Shown: positions 1 to 13,505 of the stretch, piece after piece
Position numbering within the stretch: position 1 is the stretch's first letter
Layout: every line of letters begins with the position of its first letter
NCBI GenBank assembly: GCA_029168955.1
Contig: JAPDOI010000066.1
Location: 213,501 to 277,500 of the forward strand
Source of the DNA: Aplectana chamaeleonis
Lineage: Eukaryota; Nematoda; Chromadorea; Rhabditida; Cosmocercidae
DNA length: 64,000 bases
Reading direction: 5' to 3'
The notes under the pieces: generated by a model
What the model saw: only the letters and a program-made list of their open reading frames with translations
Databases searched by the model: none
What the model was told of the DNA's origin: nothing
Made by a program: the position numbers and the translations under genes

Positions 1-974
1 TCCTGTCCAAATGGTCAGTTTGTATAACTATTGGGCAGACTTCACTTACATAGCGTCGACATGAATCCCAGTGAAACTTCGCATTCCCCATTGAGGGTTC
101 GTGCAAACTCGGCGCACCTATACTGTAGCATGTGGAGGACTATACATGAAACACTAAGCTCATTCAAAATTACAGGTCATGGGGCTTTTTGTTCACGTTC
201 GGTGGTAAAACTTTTTATATGCAAAGTACCAAACTACCGTTTAAAGTATTGCGCAGATTTTTCGCAAAAACGACGTTTTTCGGCGTTTTTTTCTAGATTG
301 GAGCTTTCTAACAGAGAGAAGAGTTGTCCCGTTTTGCGGTTCGAAACGTCACGCTGCTCAATTCAAGCGAAATGGTTCCGAGTAAAATTAGAGCCGCAAA
401 AGGCGACACGACTCTCCCCTCGATGTGTAGAGATCACCTATCCTTTTTTTTGCGCACACAAGGCGCCGCATCGAGATAACTGGCTTGAAAGTGATCCAAT
501 GTTTATTTAGGAGTAATTCTTGAATTGCTTTAAACAAATCCTATACTACAGTGTTACAATGGGATAGATTTGAATCCAGAATATTATCTTGAATTGCATA
601 TCTCCACTTAGAAATTCTCATTATGATCAGGCGGCGTGAAAGCGAAATTTGTCTTGTCTTGGCCTGTGGAAATTCGACAAGGAAATAAAAACTCAAATTG
701 AGTACATCCATTTTGGAGTGATGGCAATGCGGCGCTTTGTGCGCGGAAAAAGCGCCGCGAAACGCCTTTATAGCAAAAAAAATTGCTCGGTACTGTGGGA
801 GATGTCTGCCCTCGGAACTCGGTCGAAACCTCTTATTGCAGCACCGTAAAGAATCTTCACGGAGTTCATTGAAGGGTTAAACAAAGCTAAAATTTTGGGT
901 AGTGACGGTGGCGGAACCCTCTTCGAAGAGTCACATGAGTTTCAGCAAAATGCCCAAAGTGCTGTATAAATATT
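1..974. other. Gene-free stretch with a fragment of a dispersed hairpin repeat
   Basis: No convincing gene is visible. Bases about 49-135 resemble one arm of the hairpin repeat at 3334-3471 and the fragment at about 30300-30415: all carry an ATGxATCC-like segment and then a CCCTATTGAAGG-like segment. A GC-rich word near 452-470 (GCGCACACAAGGCGCCGCAT) recurs inverted near 724-742, which suggests a worn foldback. A 159-codon open frame at 31-510 overlaps these repeats, lacks splice or composition support and is treated as chance. Confidence 0.5.
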
Positions 975-1874
975 ATACTTAGTATCCGAATCACTCCTTT
1001 TCGGATATCCGAGATTCGGGTAATCCGATATCCGAAAATTCGAGAAAAAAACGCTTTATCTGAATCGAACCAATATCCGGGAAATTTAAAATCGGCATAA
1101 TCTGAATCGAACCATTATCCGAAGGCCAAAATTCGGATAAAATCGGATAACATTCGGATGAATTTCGGATAAAATCGGATAAAATTCGGGTAAAATTTCA
1201 GATAAAAACTGATAAATTTCGGATTTAATCGGATAATTTTTGGATAAAATTGAGACCACGACCATTCTCCGTATCGCCTTCTATTTAGTACATCGACCCA
1301 AGATTTTCCTCCTCCTTCCGAAATCGGAAGAGTCGTAAAAAGCGCCGAAAAATAGGCGTGGTCAAGTGAGATGACCAAGTGACTAGTTACTCAACGTGGC
1401 AGTTTTTTGTATAGTTGCTTTGCATACTTTTTGTTGCTAGTTATCCCGAATAAAAAAACCAGTTCATGGATAGTGCTGTGCCTCCCAACGACGATAGAGT
1501 AATTGAAGATTTGGCATCATATTTTAATTAATATGCATATATGAAGATTGAAGTTTGTATGTGTACATGCTGCAAATGCAATGAAGTACTACTGTTTGCT
1601 CAATTTGGATGTTTTCAAAGGCTTGCCTCAAGTACATGGTTTATTCTTCACCGTTTTGCCTCAACTTCGTTCCGGAAATATCCGAAGTTATCCGAAATTA
1701 TCCGACCGGATATCCGTATCCGAATAATAGGAAAAATGGCATTATCTGAATCGACCCATTATCCGAAAATTGGAACAGCGCATTATCTGAGTCGAACCAT
1801 TATCCGGAAAATTTGAAAGCGGCATTATCCGAATCGATCCATTATCCGAAAAAATATCATCGGATAACAAGTAT
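975..1874. mobile_element. CCGAT-rich MITE-like element, copy 1
   Basis: The left end reads ATACTTAGTATCCGA. The right end is TCGGATAACAAGTAT, an imperfect terminal inverted repeat. The interior is made of short degenerate CGGATAA / TTATCCGA words on both strands. The same ends and internal order recur at 13506-14260, which has a clean target duplication. This copy is longer and shows no obvious duplication, so it may be rearranged. There is no transposase, so it is non-autonomous. Confidence 0.6.
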
Positions 1875-1901
1875 CATTGCATAGTGATAAAGAAGAGTGG
1901 T

Positions 1902-1921
1902 GTCCGTCCGTCCGTCCGTCA
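1902..1921. repeat. (GTCC)n microsatellite
   Basis: Five near-perfect GTCC tetranucleotides lie between the CCGAT element and the first 42-bp array. Confidence 0.8.
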
Positions 1922-1988
1922 GTTTACGGTGTGCATTGTGTAGTTGCAGACTTTTGTGTTTCAAAAGGGTTACGCCCAAAACAACCAA

Positions 1989-2895
1989 ACGGGACGTTAA
2001 AGAAAGTCAGCGGGACCCAATGCCGAAGAAGTTGTGCGGGACCCATTTAAGAGGACCGGACGCCATAGAAAGTGTACGGGACCTATGTAAGAGTACGACG
2101 GACGCCATAGGAAGTGTACAGGGCCCATGCAAGAGTGCGCCAGACGCCATAGAAAGTGTACGGACCCATGTAGAAGTGCGCCGGACGCCATAGAAAATAT
2201 GAGGGACCCACGTAAGAGTGCACCGGACGCTATATAAAGTGAGAATAATCCATGTAAGAGTGCGCCTGACGCCATAGAAAGTGTGCGGGAACCATGTTAG
2301 AGTGCGCCAGACGCCATAGAAAGTGTGCGGGAACCATGGGAGAGTGTGCCGGACGCCATAGAAAGTATGCGGGACCCATGTAAGAGTGCGCCGGACGCCA
2401 TTGAAAATATGAGGTACCCACGTAAAAGTGCACCGGACGCTATATAAAGTGCGAATAATCCATGTAAGAGTGCGCCTGACGCCATAGAAAGTGTGCGGGA
2501 ACCAGGTAATAGTGCGCCTGACGCCATAGAAAGTGTGCGGGAACCATGTTAGAGTGCGCCGGACGCCAAAGAAAGTGTGCGGGAACCATGGGAGAGTGTG
2601 CCGGACGCCATAGAAAGTATGCGGGACCCATGTAAGAGTGCGCCGGACGCTATTGAAAATATGAGGGACCCACGTAAGAGTGCACCGGACGCTATATAAA
2701 GTGCGAATAATCCATGTAAGAGTGCGCCTGACGCCATAGACAGTGTGCGGGAACCATGTAAGAGTGCGCTGAACGCCATCAAAAGTGTACGGGACCCATG
2801 TAAGAGTGCGCCCGTAGAAAGTGTGCGCTACCTCAGGGGGAGTGCTCTGGACGGCGTAGAAAGTGTGCGGTACTACGTAGCAATGCACAGGACGC
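1989..2895 (+). repeat. 42-bp tandem array (array B)
   Basis: About 21 units of 42 bp built around GGACGCCATAGAAAGTGTGC followed by GGGACCCATGTAAGAGTGC. Landmark variant units (gcgaataatcc) recur at about 2241, 2451 and 2703, spacings of 210 and 252 bp, so multiples of 42, which indicates block duplication. The first and last units are degenerate. Open frames up to 316 codons on the minus strand are by-products of the 42-bp (14-codon) period. The core matches the arrays at 36, 39, 45 and 59 kb. Confidence 0.9.
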
Positions 2896-3940
2896 CGCAG
2901 AAAGAAGGATGTCTCTGAAACGAGCTCGAGAACGCTAATCGACAGGATTTGCCGCACTTCGGATTGATTTTGTGTGCGTGCACAACTGAAGCAGATGCTT
3001 TTCTCGGTTTAATTTTGCCGCTGTCCGCCTTTCCATGTGTCAACATGCGCGGCAGGCGACCCATATGCCTACAACAAAATATATTGGGTCAAAATAATTT
3101 CTGAGCCGTTTCTATATATGCAAAGAAAACTTGATAATTTCCTCCGGAGGCTACCAGCCGATTACCAGTCGTTAGGCGGGCGGAGCCCGCTGGACGGCTG
3201 GTAATAAATATTCCTTTTGTAAAATGTGTTGCACCAAAATGAACTTCACAAAGCTGTAAGACTTTTGCTGTTATGCCGATTAACATATCTCAGCTTTTTA
3301 GATTTTCGTTTAGAATGCAAAAGGATATAACATCGGCATGGATCCTGAAGAGACTTCGCGTTCCCTATTGAAGGTTAGCGCAGACTCGGTGCACCTATGT
3401 TATAGCATATGGCACCGAGTTCGCGCCAACCTTCAATAGTGAACGCGAGGTCTCTTCCGGATCCATGTCGACGGTACATGTGTTTTAAAATTGAAGGTTC
3501 ACGATGAATCTCGTTCTGGAAGTCTCGGTGTGAAACACTAAGTTGGCAGGTGCTGTAGAGGATAGCGTCGAAGAAAGCAACGAAAACTGGCCAGAAATAA
3601 ATACAAACGGCTTTGAAAGCTCTCCCGGTGCGCCTACCTATCCCGGTCCGCCCCCCCCCCAATCGGACGAGCTTGTGGCGCCGCACACAATTCGATGGCA
3701 AATTGCCAAGCAACTCTGCTGCAGTTAGCATTACCGATTCGCGCAGATTTCGCAATTAGCGCGCGCTTGCCGAAATCAGCAGGGCCCATGATTCTCGTCC
3801 ACGCCCTGAATTTAGAAACCGTTATTTTGACTTATTCTAGACGTTTCTCTTCCCTGTTTCTTCACTATTAGTTAGCTCACGACCAAACAATCCCATTTTC
3901 GGGTCGAACTCGAGTGCGATATTCATCCTTAGCACTGCCT
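2896..3940. other. Gene-free spacer
   Basis: Apart from the hairpin repeat at 3334-3471 I see nothing I can support. It holds a C-run near 3650 and short open frames without splice or start context. Confidence 0.4.
3334..3471. repeat. Hairpin (foldback) repeat
   Basis: Two arms of about 58 bp, 3335-3393 and 3412-3470, are inverted copies with a few mismatches: GGCATGGATCC...ACTCGGTGC against GCACCGAG...GGATCCATGTC. The loop of about 19 bp includes TATGTTATAGCATA. Single-arm relatives occur near 49-135 and 30300-30415, so this is a dispersed family. Confidence 0.8.
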
Positions 3941-3944
3941 TTAA

Positions 3945-4429
3945 AGGCACAGGACACCCAGAAAATTATTTTTCAGATTTCATGCTTTTCTTGGAGAGGG
4001 TCACACGCTGATCACAGTGGTATCTCTGAAATCGTCCAAGACCCCCTTTGAACAGAGTTATGGCTCTTTGAAGATGCCTAGATTTTGAGGGTGAAAAATT
4101 GGTGGACGAGTTGTCTCAGGCCTGTATTTCTCTTCATTCGCTATCGTTGCGTGAGAAAAAAGCCAGGATAAGGAGACAGTCTGGTAGTGGACTGAAGAAC
4201 GACGCCTTGATGAGATTCATTCATCCATCAAGCAGCTATCGAGTCCGAAAATCTGTTAGGGGACCGGGCCTGTGGTGGTGAGCGAAGGGGGTCGGGCCTG
4301 TGGTGGTCGCTTATATCTCGCTTATTTGAAGGAATTGAGATCTCGCCTTTGGCACGTGTTATACAGCAGGGGTCTTCTACACAATTACCTTAAAATCTCA
4401 AATTTCATATCTGAGGGTGTACTGTGCCT
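3945..4429. mobile_element. TTAA-flanked AGGCA-family MITE
   Basis: The terminal inverted repeat is AGGCACAGGACACCC at the left and GGGTGTACTGTGCCT at the right. TTAA lies immediately outside both ends (3941-3944 and 4430-4433). The interior matches the element at 12874-13347, including CACGCTGATCACA and GAGTTATGGCTC. A TTAA target duplication is typical of piggyBac-superfamily insertions, so a piggyBac-mobilised non-autonomous element is inferred. The open frame at 4099-4281 is part of the element. Confidence 0.75.
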
Positions 4430-4433
4430 TTAA

Positions 4434-7618
<3,185 letters not shown>

Positions 7619-7876
7619 ACAGTTTCACATGCAGAGCTGGCTCTGCTTTCGCCTCTTCGAAATTGAACTTTTTGAATGTGCCCCGTTTTTTTCCATCTTT
7701 TAAACGCAAAGTTTCGAGTATTTTTCTTGCGTGGTAATGTTTCATTTTGCCTTTCGTCTATGTATATTCTGCCCTATTTTCCATGTCTACCTTATGTAGC
7801 GTATTAAATAAATAAATAAATACACACACAAACACACACACACACAAACACACACACACAAACACACACACACACA
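7619..7876 (+). mobile_element. Retrotransposon 3' untranslated region and tail
   Basis: About 185 bp of non-coding sequence ends in (TAAA)n at about 7803-7822 and passes without a break into (CACA/AAACAC)n to about 7876. A short tandem 3' tail fits CR1-like elements. The CA-rich end mirrors the CA tract at the element's 5' junction. Confidence 0.65.
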
Positions 7877-8094
7877 TTTGCTGCTTTACGTGAGTATGCG
7901 TGCATCACTGGATACTGGCTGTCTCGCCATTAAATCACTACGGATCTGTGGTCGAATTGTGTTACTGTTCCATGCCCAAACGTCATTCAAGCGCGACTAT
8001 GTACCGTCAGTATCTGCGATATGGATTTTAGATGTATGATGTTCTAAAAGTTCGCGTAGATTGGTATGGCTCTCTTTCCCTTAAAGGCAGTTTT

Positions 8095-8637
8095 AACGAT
8101 GAAAAACGTCATCGAAAAAAAACTACAAAAATCAGCTTAGATCGAAAAAAGTTGGAAATCTAGGAAGGCAGAGCGGTGAAAAACGGGCTAGAATTAGAGC
8201 TTCTAAGGTCCAAAAATGCCAGTTTGTGCACACGTGCACAGCGTCGCCAAAAAAGATCACAGTCTCATGCCGGGAAGTCAAAAATCATCGACGTTCGGAG
8301 GAAGAAAGAAATGCAAATTTACCCAATAAAAACAGTTGAGCAAAGAAAGGAAACACTCCAGTCAATGTTTCTGACTAGATGTGTACATAAATCAGAAGGT
8401 TCAGTGATTGAAATTCAATTTCAAGCCAGCTTATGTTCTTGATATAAGAGGTCATCGATGCCGATGATGTGAAGTGGACTTGTCCACCATCAAAAGACAA
8501 GAGAGTTCAAACTTCAAATTTGGACCAGAACAGTAGTTATTTCGCGATTTTTCTTATAGGTCCTACTACCCAGAAAAGGGTTTAGAGAGAAAAAGACGTT
8601 AAGCATATTTGATGGCGACCACTGCCTTCAAAGGCAG
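8095..8637. mobile_element. AGGCA-family MITE, second subfamily
   Basis: The left end AGGCAGTTTTAACGATGAAA follows TTAA at 8091-8094. The right end ACTGCCT precedes TCAA at 8638-8641. The inverted ends agree over roughly 20 bp with mismatches. The interior is non-coding; the 88-codon frame at 8176-8442 lies inside the element and is not supported as a gene. Confidence 0.55.
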
Positions 8638-8641
8638 TGTT

Positions 8642-9071
8642 TACGATAAATTTCACTTCCGATATCTCCACTGTTTACGAAAGGTCTGGTGCCCTATATA
8701 GCAAATCATGCTTAAAAAGGACACGATAGGCCCGCTTTTGAGCCAAAATAGGCCCTCCCTTGTTTACGTTGATTTTTGAGCGTGGAGGAATTGACCGCTA
8801 GAAGGATCATACCTATCAGTGCAGTGAAGCGATCAGCTCACTCATCTGCACTTCCTTGACTTGATCATTCCTGTAATCTGAGTCTTCATTTGTTCCTTTC
8901 AAGGGGAGGATCTGGGGCACGGGGCGTGTCTGGGGCACCAAAACGCTTGTTTGCAGCCGTTATTTTGCCGCTCCTGGCTCGTTTTCTACCGTTCTTTCGA
9001 CACTGGGAGCCTAGGATCCTTCTCGCCTATCATTTCACTGTGGAAAGTCAACGAGGATGATCATCGTGCCT
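8642..9071. mobile_element. Possible abutting AGGCA-family MITE
   Basis: It starts with AGGCAGTGTTTACGATAAAT directly after the TCAA that ends the previous element. It ends ATCATCGTGCCT before TTAA at 9072-9075. Inverted-repeat identity is limited to the outer bases, so the pairing of the two ends is tentative. Confidence 0.35.
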
Positions 9072-9219
9072 TTAATGCGTCTCTATTTTCTGATTGATTC
9101 GCACTTGTTGCTCAGTAGCAGTCTGTCTGCTTCAAAATCGTTTAGGAACCTGACAGTAATTTTGATATTCAGCAACATGTTGTGACTCGAAGCTAATCTG
9201 ATTGATCCTAATCTTCCAG

Positions 9220-9302
9220 GCCAAGCTCCATACGGATCATGCTACAATGGGCAGTGTGCCACAGGATACTCTTGCCGTTCAGGAAATATTTGCTGTCTAT
9301 GA
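9220..9302 (+). CDS. Terminal exon of a secreted Cys-rich repeat protein (partial)
   Basis: An acceptor-like ATCTTCCAG ends at 9219. Reading from codon 9222, the exon encodes QAPYGSCYNGQCATGYSC and, after RSGNI, CCL, then stops at 9300-9302. The spacing G-x-C-x-N-G-x-C-x-x-G-Y-x-C...C-C is a recurrent short cysteine module in nematode extracellular proteins (lustrin-type Cys-rich repeats, from general knowledge). The first two exon bases complete a split codon. I could not find upstream exons; two MITEs occupy 8095-9071 and may sit in the preceding intron. A poly(A) signal lies 114 bp after the stop. The exact family is unproven. Confidence 0.55.
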
Positions 9303-9415
9303 AAAGATTTTCAATTGCATACTGAGAGTGTTCATATTTACAAGCATTGTATAAAAGATAAAGATAATCGTATACTAGCATGGAGATGCTTCCTTGTTGG
9401 TCCGATAATGACCGC

Positions 9416-9421
9416 AATAAA
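9416..9421 (+). promoter_or_regulatory. Poly(A) signal AATAAA for the Cys-rich exon
   Basis: A canonical AATAAA sits about 115 bp downstream of the stop at 9300-9302, a plausible nematode 3'UTR length. Confidence 0.45.
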
Positions 9422-9883
9422 GTGCTTGATCTTTGTCTCTGGCGCTTCTCACCTACGGTTCTTGAACGTAGTGAGCGACCGGATTCGGTTTGCGCGAAAA
9501 TATCACCAGGAGGGATAGTTGCCGATTACGCACATACATCACGCAACGACCGCATACATACACCTCACCAGAAACCCACTAACGAGCTGGCTTCTGCATT
9601 CAAATTGACCCTAGCTCTTTTTGTTACATGGACTGATCACGTCTGAGAGAAGCTGCACGTTTTTCTCAGTATCTCTATTTTCCATGAAACTGTAAAATTC
9701 GATATAACCCTCATGTTTGTCAGTTTGTACCTTTCATAGCACACATCTGTGTTGCAGGTTATTTAGATTAACGATTTTGATTTTTTCTAGCATGCTTCCA
9801 ACTATAATTCTTACGCACTTCTCATTGTATTATTTGAAATTCTGGTGAGTTCTGATCCCTAAATTCGAAATTTTGACATTCTA
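9422..9883. other. Intergenic region between convergent gene candidates
   Basis: This is the region between the plus-strand Cys-rich exon and the minus-strand gene candidate. It is AT-rich. Open frames at 9380-9646 have no splice or start support. Confidence 0.4.
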
Positions 9884-10180
9884 TCAGACTGCGCTCGTCT
9901 TTTGAACAGCTTCACAACAGTTTTGCTGCTTTGCATTGAATTGCTGCATGGAGGTCGGATTGCGTTTACAAAAGCATTCAAAGTTTCGCGTGGAAATGAA
10001 CAGGTAGACTGGGAAGTTTGTTGCCGCACCACAAAAAAAGTGTCCTGACAATTCGGTTACTGAAAAAAAATTTGGCTGGGAACCAGATAATATGTTATCG
10101 GAATGAGAGCTACTGATTGAGTCACCTGTGCATCGGCAGTTCTCCAGCTTATGAGAAGAACCATTAGCAAAGTTTGTCAT
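9884..10180 (-). CDS. Candidate two-exon small Cys-rich protein
   Basis: Exon 1 (10180-10126) starts MTNFANGSSHKLENCRCT and ends at a CAG|GTGACT donor. A 66-nt intron (10125-10060) ends in a very strong TTTTTTTTCAG acceptor. Exon 2 (10059-9884) reads on in frame, with Cys-containing segments FFCG, FECFCKRN and QNCCEAVQ, and stops. The spliced product is 76 residues. The intron is also open in frame, so the unspliced 98-residue version cannot be excluded. A stop codon directly precedes the ATG. No signal peptide is evident in this model, so an upstream exon may be missing. Function unknown. Confidence 0.38.
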   Translation of the reverse strand: MTNFANGSSHKLENCRCTGDSISSSHSDNILSGSQPNFFSVTELSGHFFCGAATNFPVYLFISTRNFECFCKRNPTSMQQFNAKQQNCCEAVQKTSAV

Positions 10181-10384
10181 TTAGATTCCTAACTACCCGG
10201 AAACTTGTAAAGTGCCCCAGTACTTTAAATTGCACTACACGAAAGCAGGCGACTTATCTTGTCGATTCTGCCTCATAAGCAATTACCCATTTGGACACCG
10301 AATCGCGATGCATAATCTACAGCAATGGAAGTAGGACCTGGTGAGGCTGCGGACTCATCCTAGCTCATACACTGGGAGGGGGAT

Positions 10385-10494
10385 GGGGCAAGCGCCGGAC
10401 AATATAGCCCGTTTTCGACTTGGGGGAGCGACAGCACAGGCCTCCCCCGAGGGGGCTTCAGATGAGGCCCCTGCTCTCCTCTGGCGCTTGCCCC
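10385..10494. repeat. GC-rich foldback
   Basis: GGGGCAAGCGCC at 10385-10396 is inverted at 10483-10494 (GGCGCTTGCCCC). A second internal pair, GCCTCCCCCGAGGGGGC, lies between them, giving a stable predicted hairpin. The flanking sequence 10317-10360 matches one end of the foldback at 27209-27702. Confidence 0.6.
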
Positions 10495-10660
10495 CCTTCA
10501 CCACCCCGAGAGAAAGAGACGGGAAAGATGGGAAGAAGTCGGAAAAGGTAGTTTATGACAATAGGGGCCACAGATGGCATGTAGGCCAAAGCGTGCACGC
10601 TTCGTCATTCAAGTCAAGTTTTGTCTCGATTTGACGTGATTTCTCCCTTGATCTCTCAAT

Positions 10661-10691
10661 CACGTGCTCAACCGGCATAAAAGGCGCCTCA
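10661..10691 (+). promoter_or_regulatory. Core-promoter-like cassette 1 (CACGTG + CATAAAA)
   Basis: CACGTG at 10661 is followed exactly 15 bp later by CATAAAAGGCGCCTCA. The same arrangement is found at 11219-11249, and a TATAAAAGGCGGCTC variant at 19910. The shared downstream words (CTCA...ATTCGGC) suggest a copied promoter rather than chance. No downstream protein-coding gene is evident. Confidence 0.4.
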
Positions 10692-10748
10692 CCTCATAGA
10701 GAATCGCATTCGGCCCAACAGGGCCGGCCTTGGCCTTTGATTCCCTAT

Positions 10749-10921
10749 CAGGGGTGCGTTCCAAGAAGATTTCCACGGGAGGAAAAATGGGTCTGATAAG
10801 ATATACCGAATGATAAGCTGAAAGATATGTTCATTTCAGGCGGTTTCACAAACCATCATTGGTTGGTATCACTGTCAAATACAATTTCCTCCAGTGGAAA
10901 TCTTCTTAGAACGCACCCCAG
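10749..10921. mobile_element. MITE with CAGGGGTGCGTTCC ends
   Basis: 173 bp bounded by CAGGGGTGCGTTCCAAGAAG and its near-perfect inverse, which ends GAACGCACCCCAG. A related 176-bp copy lies at 55993-56168. The CAGGG ends recall hAT-like TIRs, but no clear 8-bp duplication is visible, so the superfamily is open. Confidence 0.75.
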
Positions 10922-10940
10922 AAAGGGATATTTTTAGAGG

Positions 10941-11168
10941 CTCAGGCAAATCGGGGGACTCTCCCGGGAAAATTTCGGCAGCGGGTCTACCATATAACAC
11001 CCAGCGGGAGAATAACTAGAAAAAAAGCGAGCGATGCTCGGATCGGTGGTCCCGCTCGGGCAAATCGGGGGACTCTCCCGGGAAAATTTCCAGAGCGGGT
11101 TTGCTACATAACACCCGGGGGAGAGTAACTAGAGAAAAAGCGAGGGATGCTCGGATCGGGAGTCCCGG
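10941..11168. repeat. Two-copy tandem repeat, period about 114 bp
   Basis: Two adjacent copies start CTCAGGCAAATCGGGGGACT and CTCGGGCAAATCGGGGGACT at 10941 and 11055. Each carries CTCCCGGGAAAATTT and GATGCTCGGATCGG. The opening word resembles the terminal inverted repeat of the element at 19661-20387. Confidence 0.85.
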
Positions 11169-11218
11169 TGGATGGCAATTGGTTGTGATCACGAATGACC
11201 ACGTTGTGGCGTGCTTAT

Positions 11219-11249
11219 CACGTGCAGAGCCGGCATAAAAGGCGCCTCA
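11219..11249 (+). promoter_or_regulatory. Core-promoter-like cassette 2
   Basis: CACGTG at 11219 is followed at the same 15-bp distance by CATAAAAGGCGCCTCA at 11234. The downstream 250 bp contain GGTATCCTC and CGCGGGGAGGGTGGTTCCTC, which parallel words downstream of cassette 3 (19960-20070). That suggests a shared transcribed module of unknown nature. Confidence 0.4.
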
Positions 11250-11758
11250 TCTCACTCGAGATCTGATTCGGCATTCTGACGCCTGCGCTGGAAGACGACT
11301 TCGAGTCGCTCTCTAGAGGCCAGCATATTTTTGACCGCTGGGGAGACAGGGGTATCCTCTCGGCTAGGGGGGGGACGGTTTTCGTCGCGAACCGCGGGGA
11401 GGGTGGTTCCTCACAGCAGACCGCGGCGAAGATTACGTCCTTGTCGTGGACCCAGGCTGGAACATTCTCCGCCGTGGGACGGCGGCAACCCAGAGCGACA
11501 TGCTTTTGACATTAAAACTGAATAAGCCGCAAAGTCGATGGCGTCATCGTTCGGCTGCTCGTTGGAAGTCTCCCGCTAGGCTTTTAGGTAGTTTCCCGAC
11601 CGTGATTAAGACGTCATCACGAACGTCGCGATGCTGTACTCCAGCTGCCCTTAGCGTATGACTCCACGTAGGTCTGTGTTTTTTCTCCTGCAGGGAGTCT
11701 TACGCGGAGTGCACCCCAATTTGCCTGAGGGAGAGCGGCGACGCTTTCCGGGGGGGGG
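11250..11758. other. GC-rich region downstream of promoter cassette 2
   Basis: No conserved coding frame is visible. It may be a non-coding transcribed module, given its similarity to 19960-20070. It ends in an AATAAG-like element near 11520. Confidence 0.3.
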
Positions 11759-11860
11759 TGACGCCAGTGCTCTGGCTCCGTGACGTCAGAGTTCCGGGGC
11801 CTTGACGTCAGTGCTCCGAGTGACGCCAGGGCTTCAAGGCAGTGATGGCAGTGCTCAGAC
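11759..11860 (+). repeat. Short degenerate minisatellite with TGACGTCA/TGACGCCA words
   Basis: Four to five imperfect units of about 18-23 bp begin TGACGCCA or TGACGTCA and are followed by GTGCTC or similar. Two are exact TGACGTCA (11781 and 11803). The unit is not the 42-bp family but shares the GACGTC word. Confidence 0.65.
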
Positions 11861-12240
11861 CAAGCCAAAGTCCCACTTCGGCGGTTGCCCCCCCCCCTAC
11901 CCCGATTGGGGGGGAGGCACGAATTCTTCTGGGAGGAATTCCGCCAGAAAGGAGTGGTAAAGTACCGGAATTTCCAGAATTCCTGGTAGAATTTTTTTTG
12001 CTGAGGAGCCACTTGTTTCTCGGTCAGAGCAGGGTCAATGTTTTTGGCATTAAGCAAGAGATTACCCGCAGCACCATCTCTAGAATCTTTCAAGCGCCTA
12101 ATAGCTCCAAAAATCCTTGAGCATTGAGCAATCTTGCTGGTTGTTCGTCTATGTGTTGTTTTCATGTCGCTGTTTGTGATGATCATTCAGGATATTCTTC
12201 TTTATTTCTCTTTTCTTTCCTACGACTGTCTTAAACAACG
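11861..12240. other. Gene-free stretch, possibly a worn retrotransposon 3' end
   Basis: It ends just before a (TAAA)n tract, with a pyrimidine-rich stretch that resembles in layout the 3' end of the retrotransposon at 7700-7822. A 5'-truncated non-LTR copy is possible but not shown. Confidence 0.3.
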
Positions 12241-12308
12241 TTAATAAATAAATATTCAAATAAATAAGTAATTAAATAAATAAATAATAAAATGAATAAA
12301 TAAACAAA

Positions 12309-12351
<43 letters not shown>

Positions 12352-12372
12352 ATAGATAAATAAATAAATAAA
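12241..12372. repeat. (TAAA)n microsatellite
   Basis: About 130 bp of AAAT/TAAA repeats with occasional variants. Confidence 0.95.
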
Positions 12373-12395
12373 TATCTAGTTGGATACACCGGGTG

Positions 12396-12700
12396 ATTTC
12401 CTCAAACTCATCCCATCATTTTAATCATACGTATCGACCGGCTCTGAGAGTTTTCGCCGAGTTACGGCCGAGAAATAGCCCGCCAGGCTACGCAGCGGCT
12501 CCTGGTGGGCTATTTCTCGGCTATCTCGCGGCTAGATCTCGGTTATTTCTCGGCTATTTCGCGGCCAATGCTCGGTCGAAAACACGTTGTCCGCGAAATA
12601 GCCGAGAATTAGCCCACCAGGAGCCGCTGCGGATCCTGGTGGGATATTTCCCGGCTATTTCCCTGCAACTGGTTGTCTTCACACAGACACGAATCTGGAG
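12396..12700. repeat. GGCTATTTC-type repeat with hairpin
   Basis: It contains a dispersed word (GGATACACCGGGTGATTT, then CATACGTATCGACCGG) followed by degenerate GGCTATTTCTCGGC units. An inverted repeat with arms CAGCGGCTCCTGGTGGGC... (from 12492) and ...GCCCACCAGGAGCCGCTG (to 12630) gives a strong hairpin. The block is an inverted relative of 15190-15460. Confidence 0.75.
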
Positions 12701-12873
12701 ATGAAATTTTTGTTCACAATCACAGACAACGTTACCGTCAAATGTTACTATTGTAATGTGTTCTATAAGAAGACGTTCGAAGACAATATTTAAAACTTCT
12801 CAAACCCACGAACGAAGCCAAACATCAGAAGACATTTCTGGTAGAACCGCAACGCAGGGCTTATGTCCATTAG

Positions 12874-13347
12874 AGGCGCAGTCCAACCTTGGACTCAAAT
12901 TTTGGTTTTTCTGCCTATCTTGAAGAAAATTTCACGCTGATCACAATGGTGTCTTCAGAATCGCTCAGGGCTCATTACGGACGGAGTTATGGCTCCTCAA
13001 AGATTGCGATTTTGAACGGCTAGAAGTTCGCGGACGAGTTGTCTCTAGCCTGTATTTTCTCGTTATTCGCAGCCATCGTTCTGAAGCAGGCTACAATACA
13101 AAGCCAGACCAAAAACAATTCGAAGAACATAGGTTTTGAATAAAATCACTCGCAAGTCCCTTCCCTATTGAGGACGGAAACCTGGCAGTGGGCGTTACCC
13201 TTTTTTTCTTTCAAGGGGGCGTGGTCGACCTTCCTCTAGCCTTTTCTCGCTTATTTGAGCGAATTGAGATTTCGTGCTTGGCAGGGTTGCTACAGGCGGC
13301 GACCGGACCATAATATCAAAAATTACTTCTGAGGTTGAACTGTGCCT
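12874..13347. mobile_element. TTAA-flanked AGGCA-family MITE
   Basis: 474 bp with ends AGGCGCAGTCCAACC and GGTTGAACTGTGCCT. It is flanked by TTAG (12870) and TTAA (13348). The interior is homologous to 3945-4429 (CACGCTGATCACAATGGT, GGAGTTATGGCTC, GACGAGTTGTCTC). Confidence 0.75.
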
Positions 13348-13505
13348 TTAAGGCTATTGTTCCATCTCTGCACATGATAAAGATGTAGGAAATAATCACA
13401 AGGAACTATCCATTCCGTACCTTGTCTGGGAATTGAATGTGAAGCCATCAATATTGATAATGGCTTGAATTTTCACTATATGCATGCCGAATTCGACTGA
13501 TGACT

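Noticed and set aside
31..510. 159-codon ORF as a gene
   Set aside because: It overlaps a dispersed hairpin-repeat fragment, has no splice or start context, and the composition looks random.
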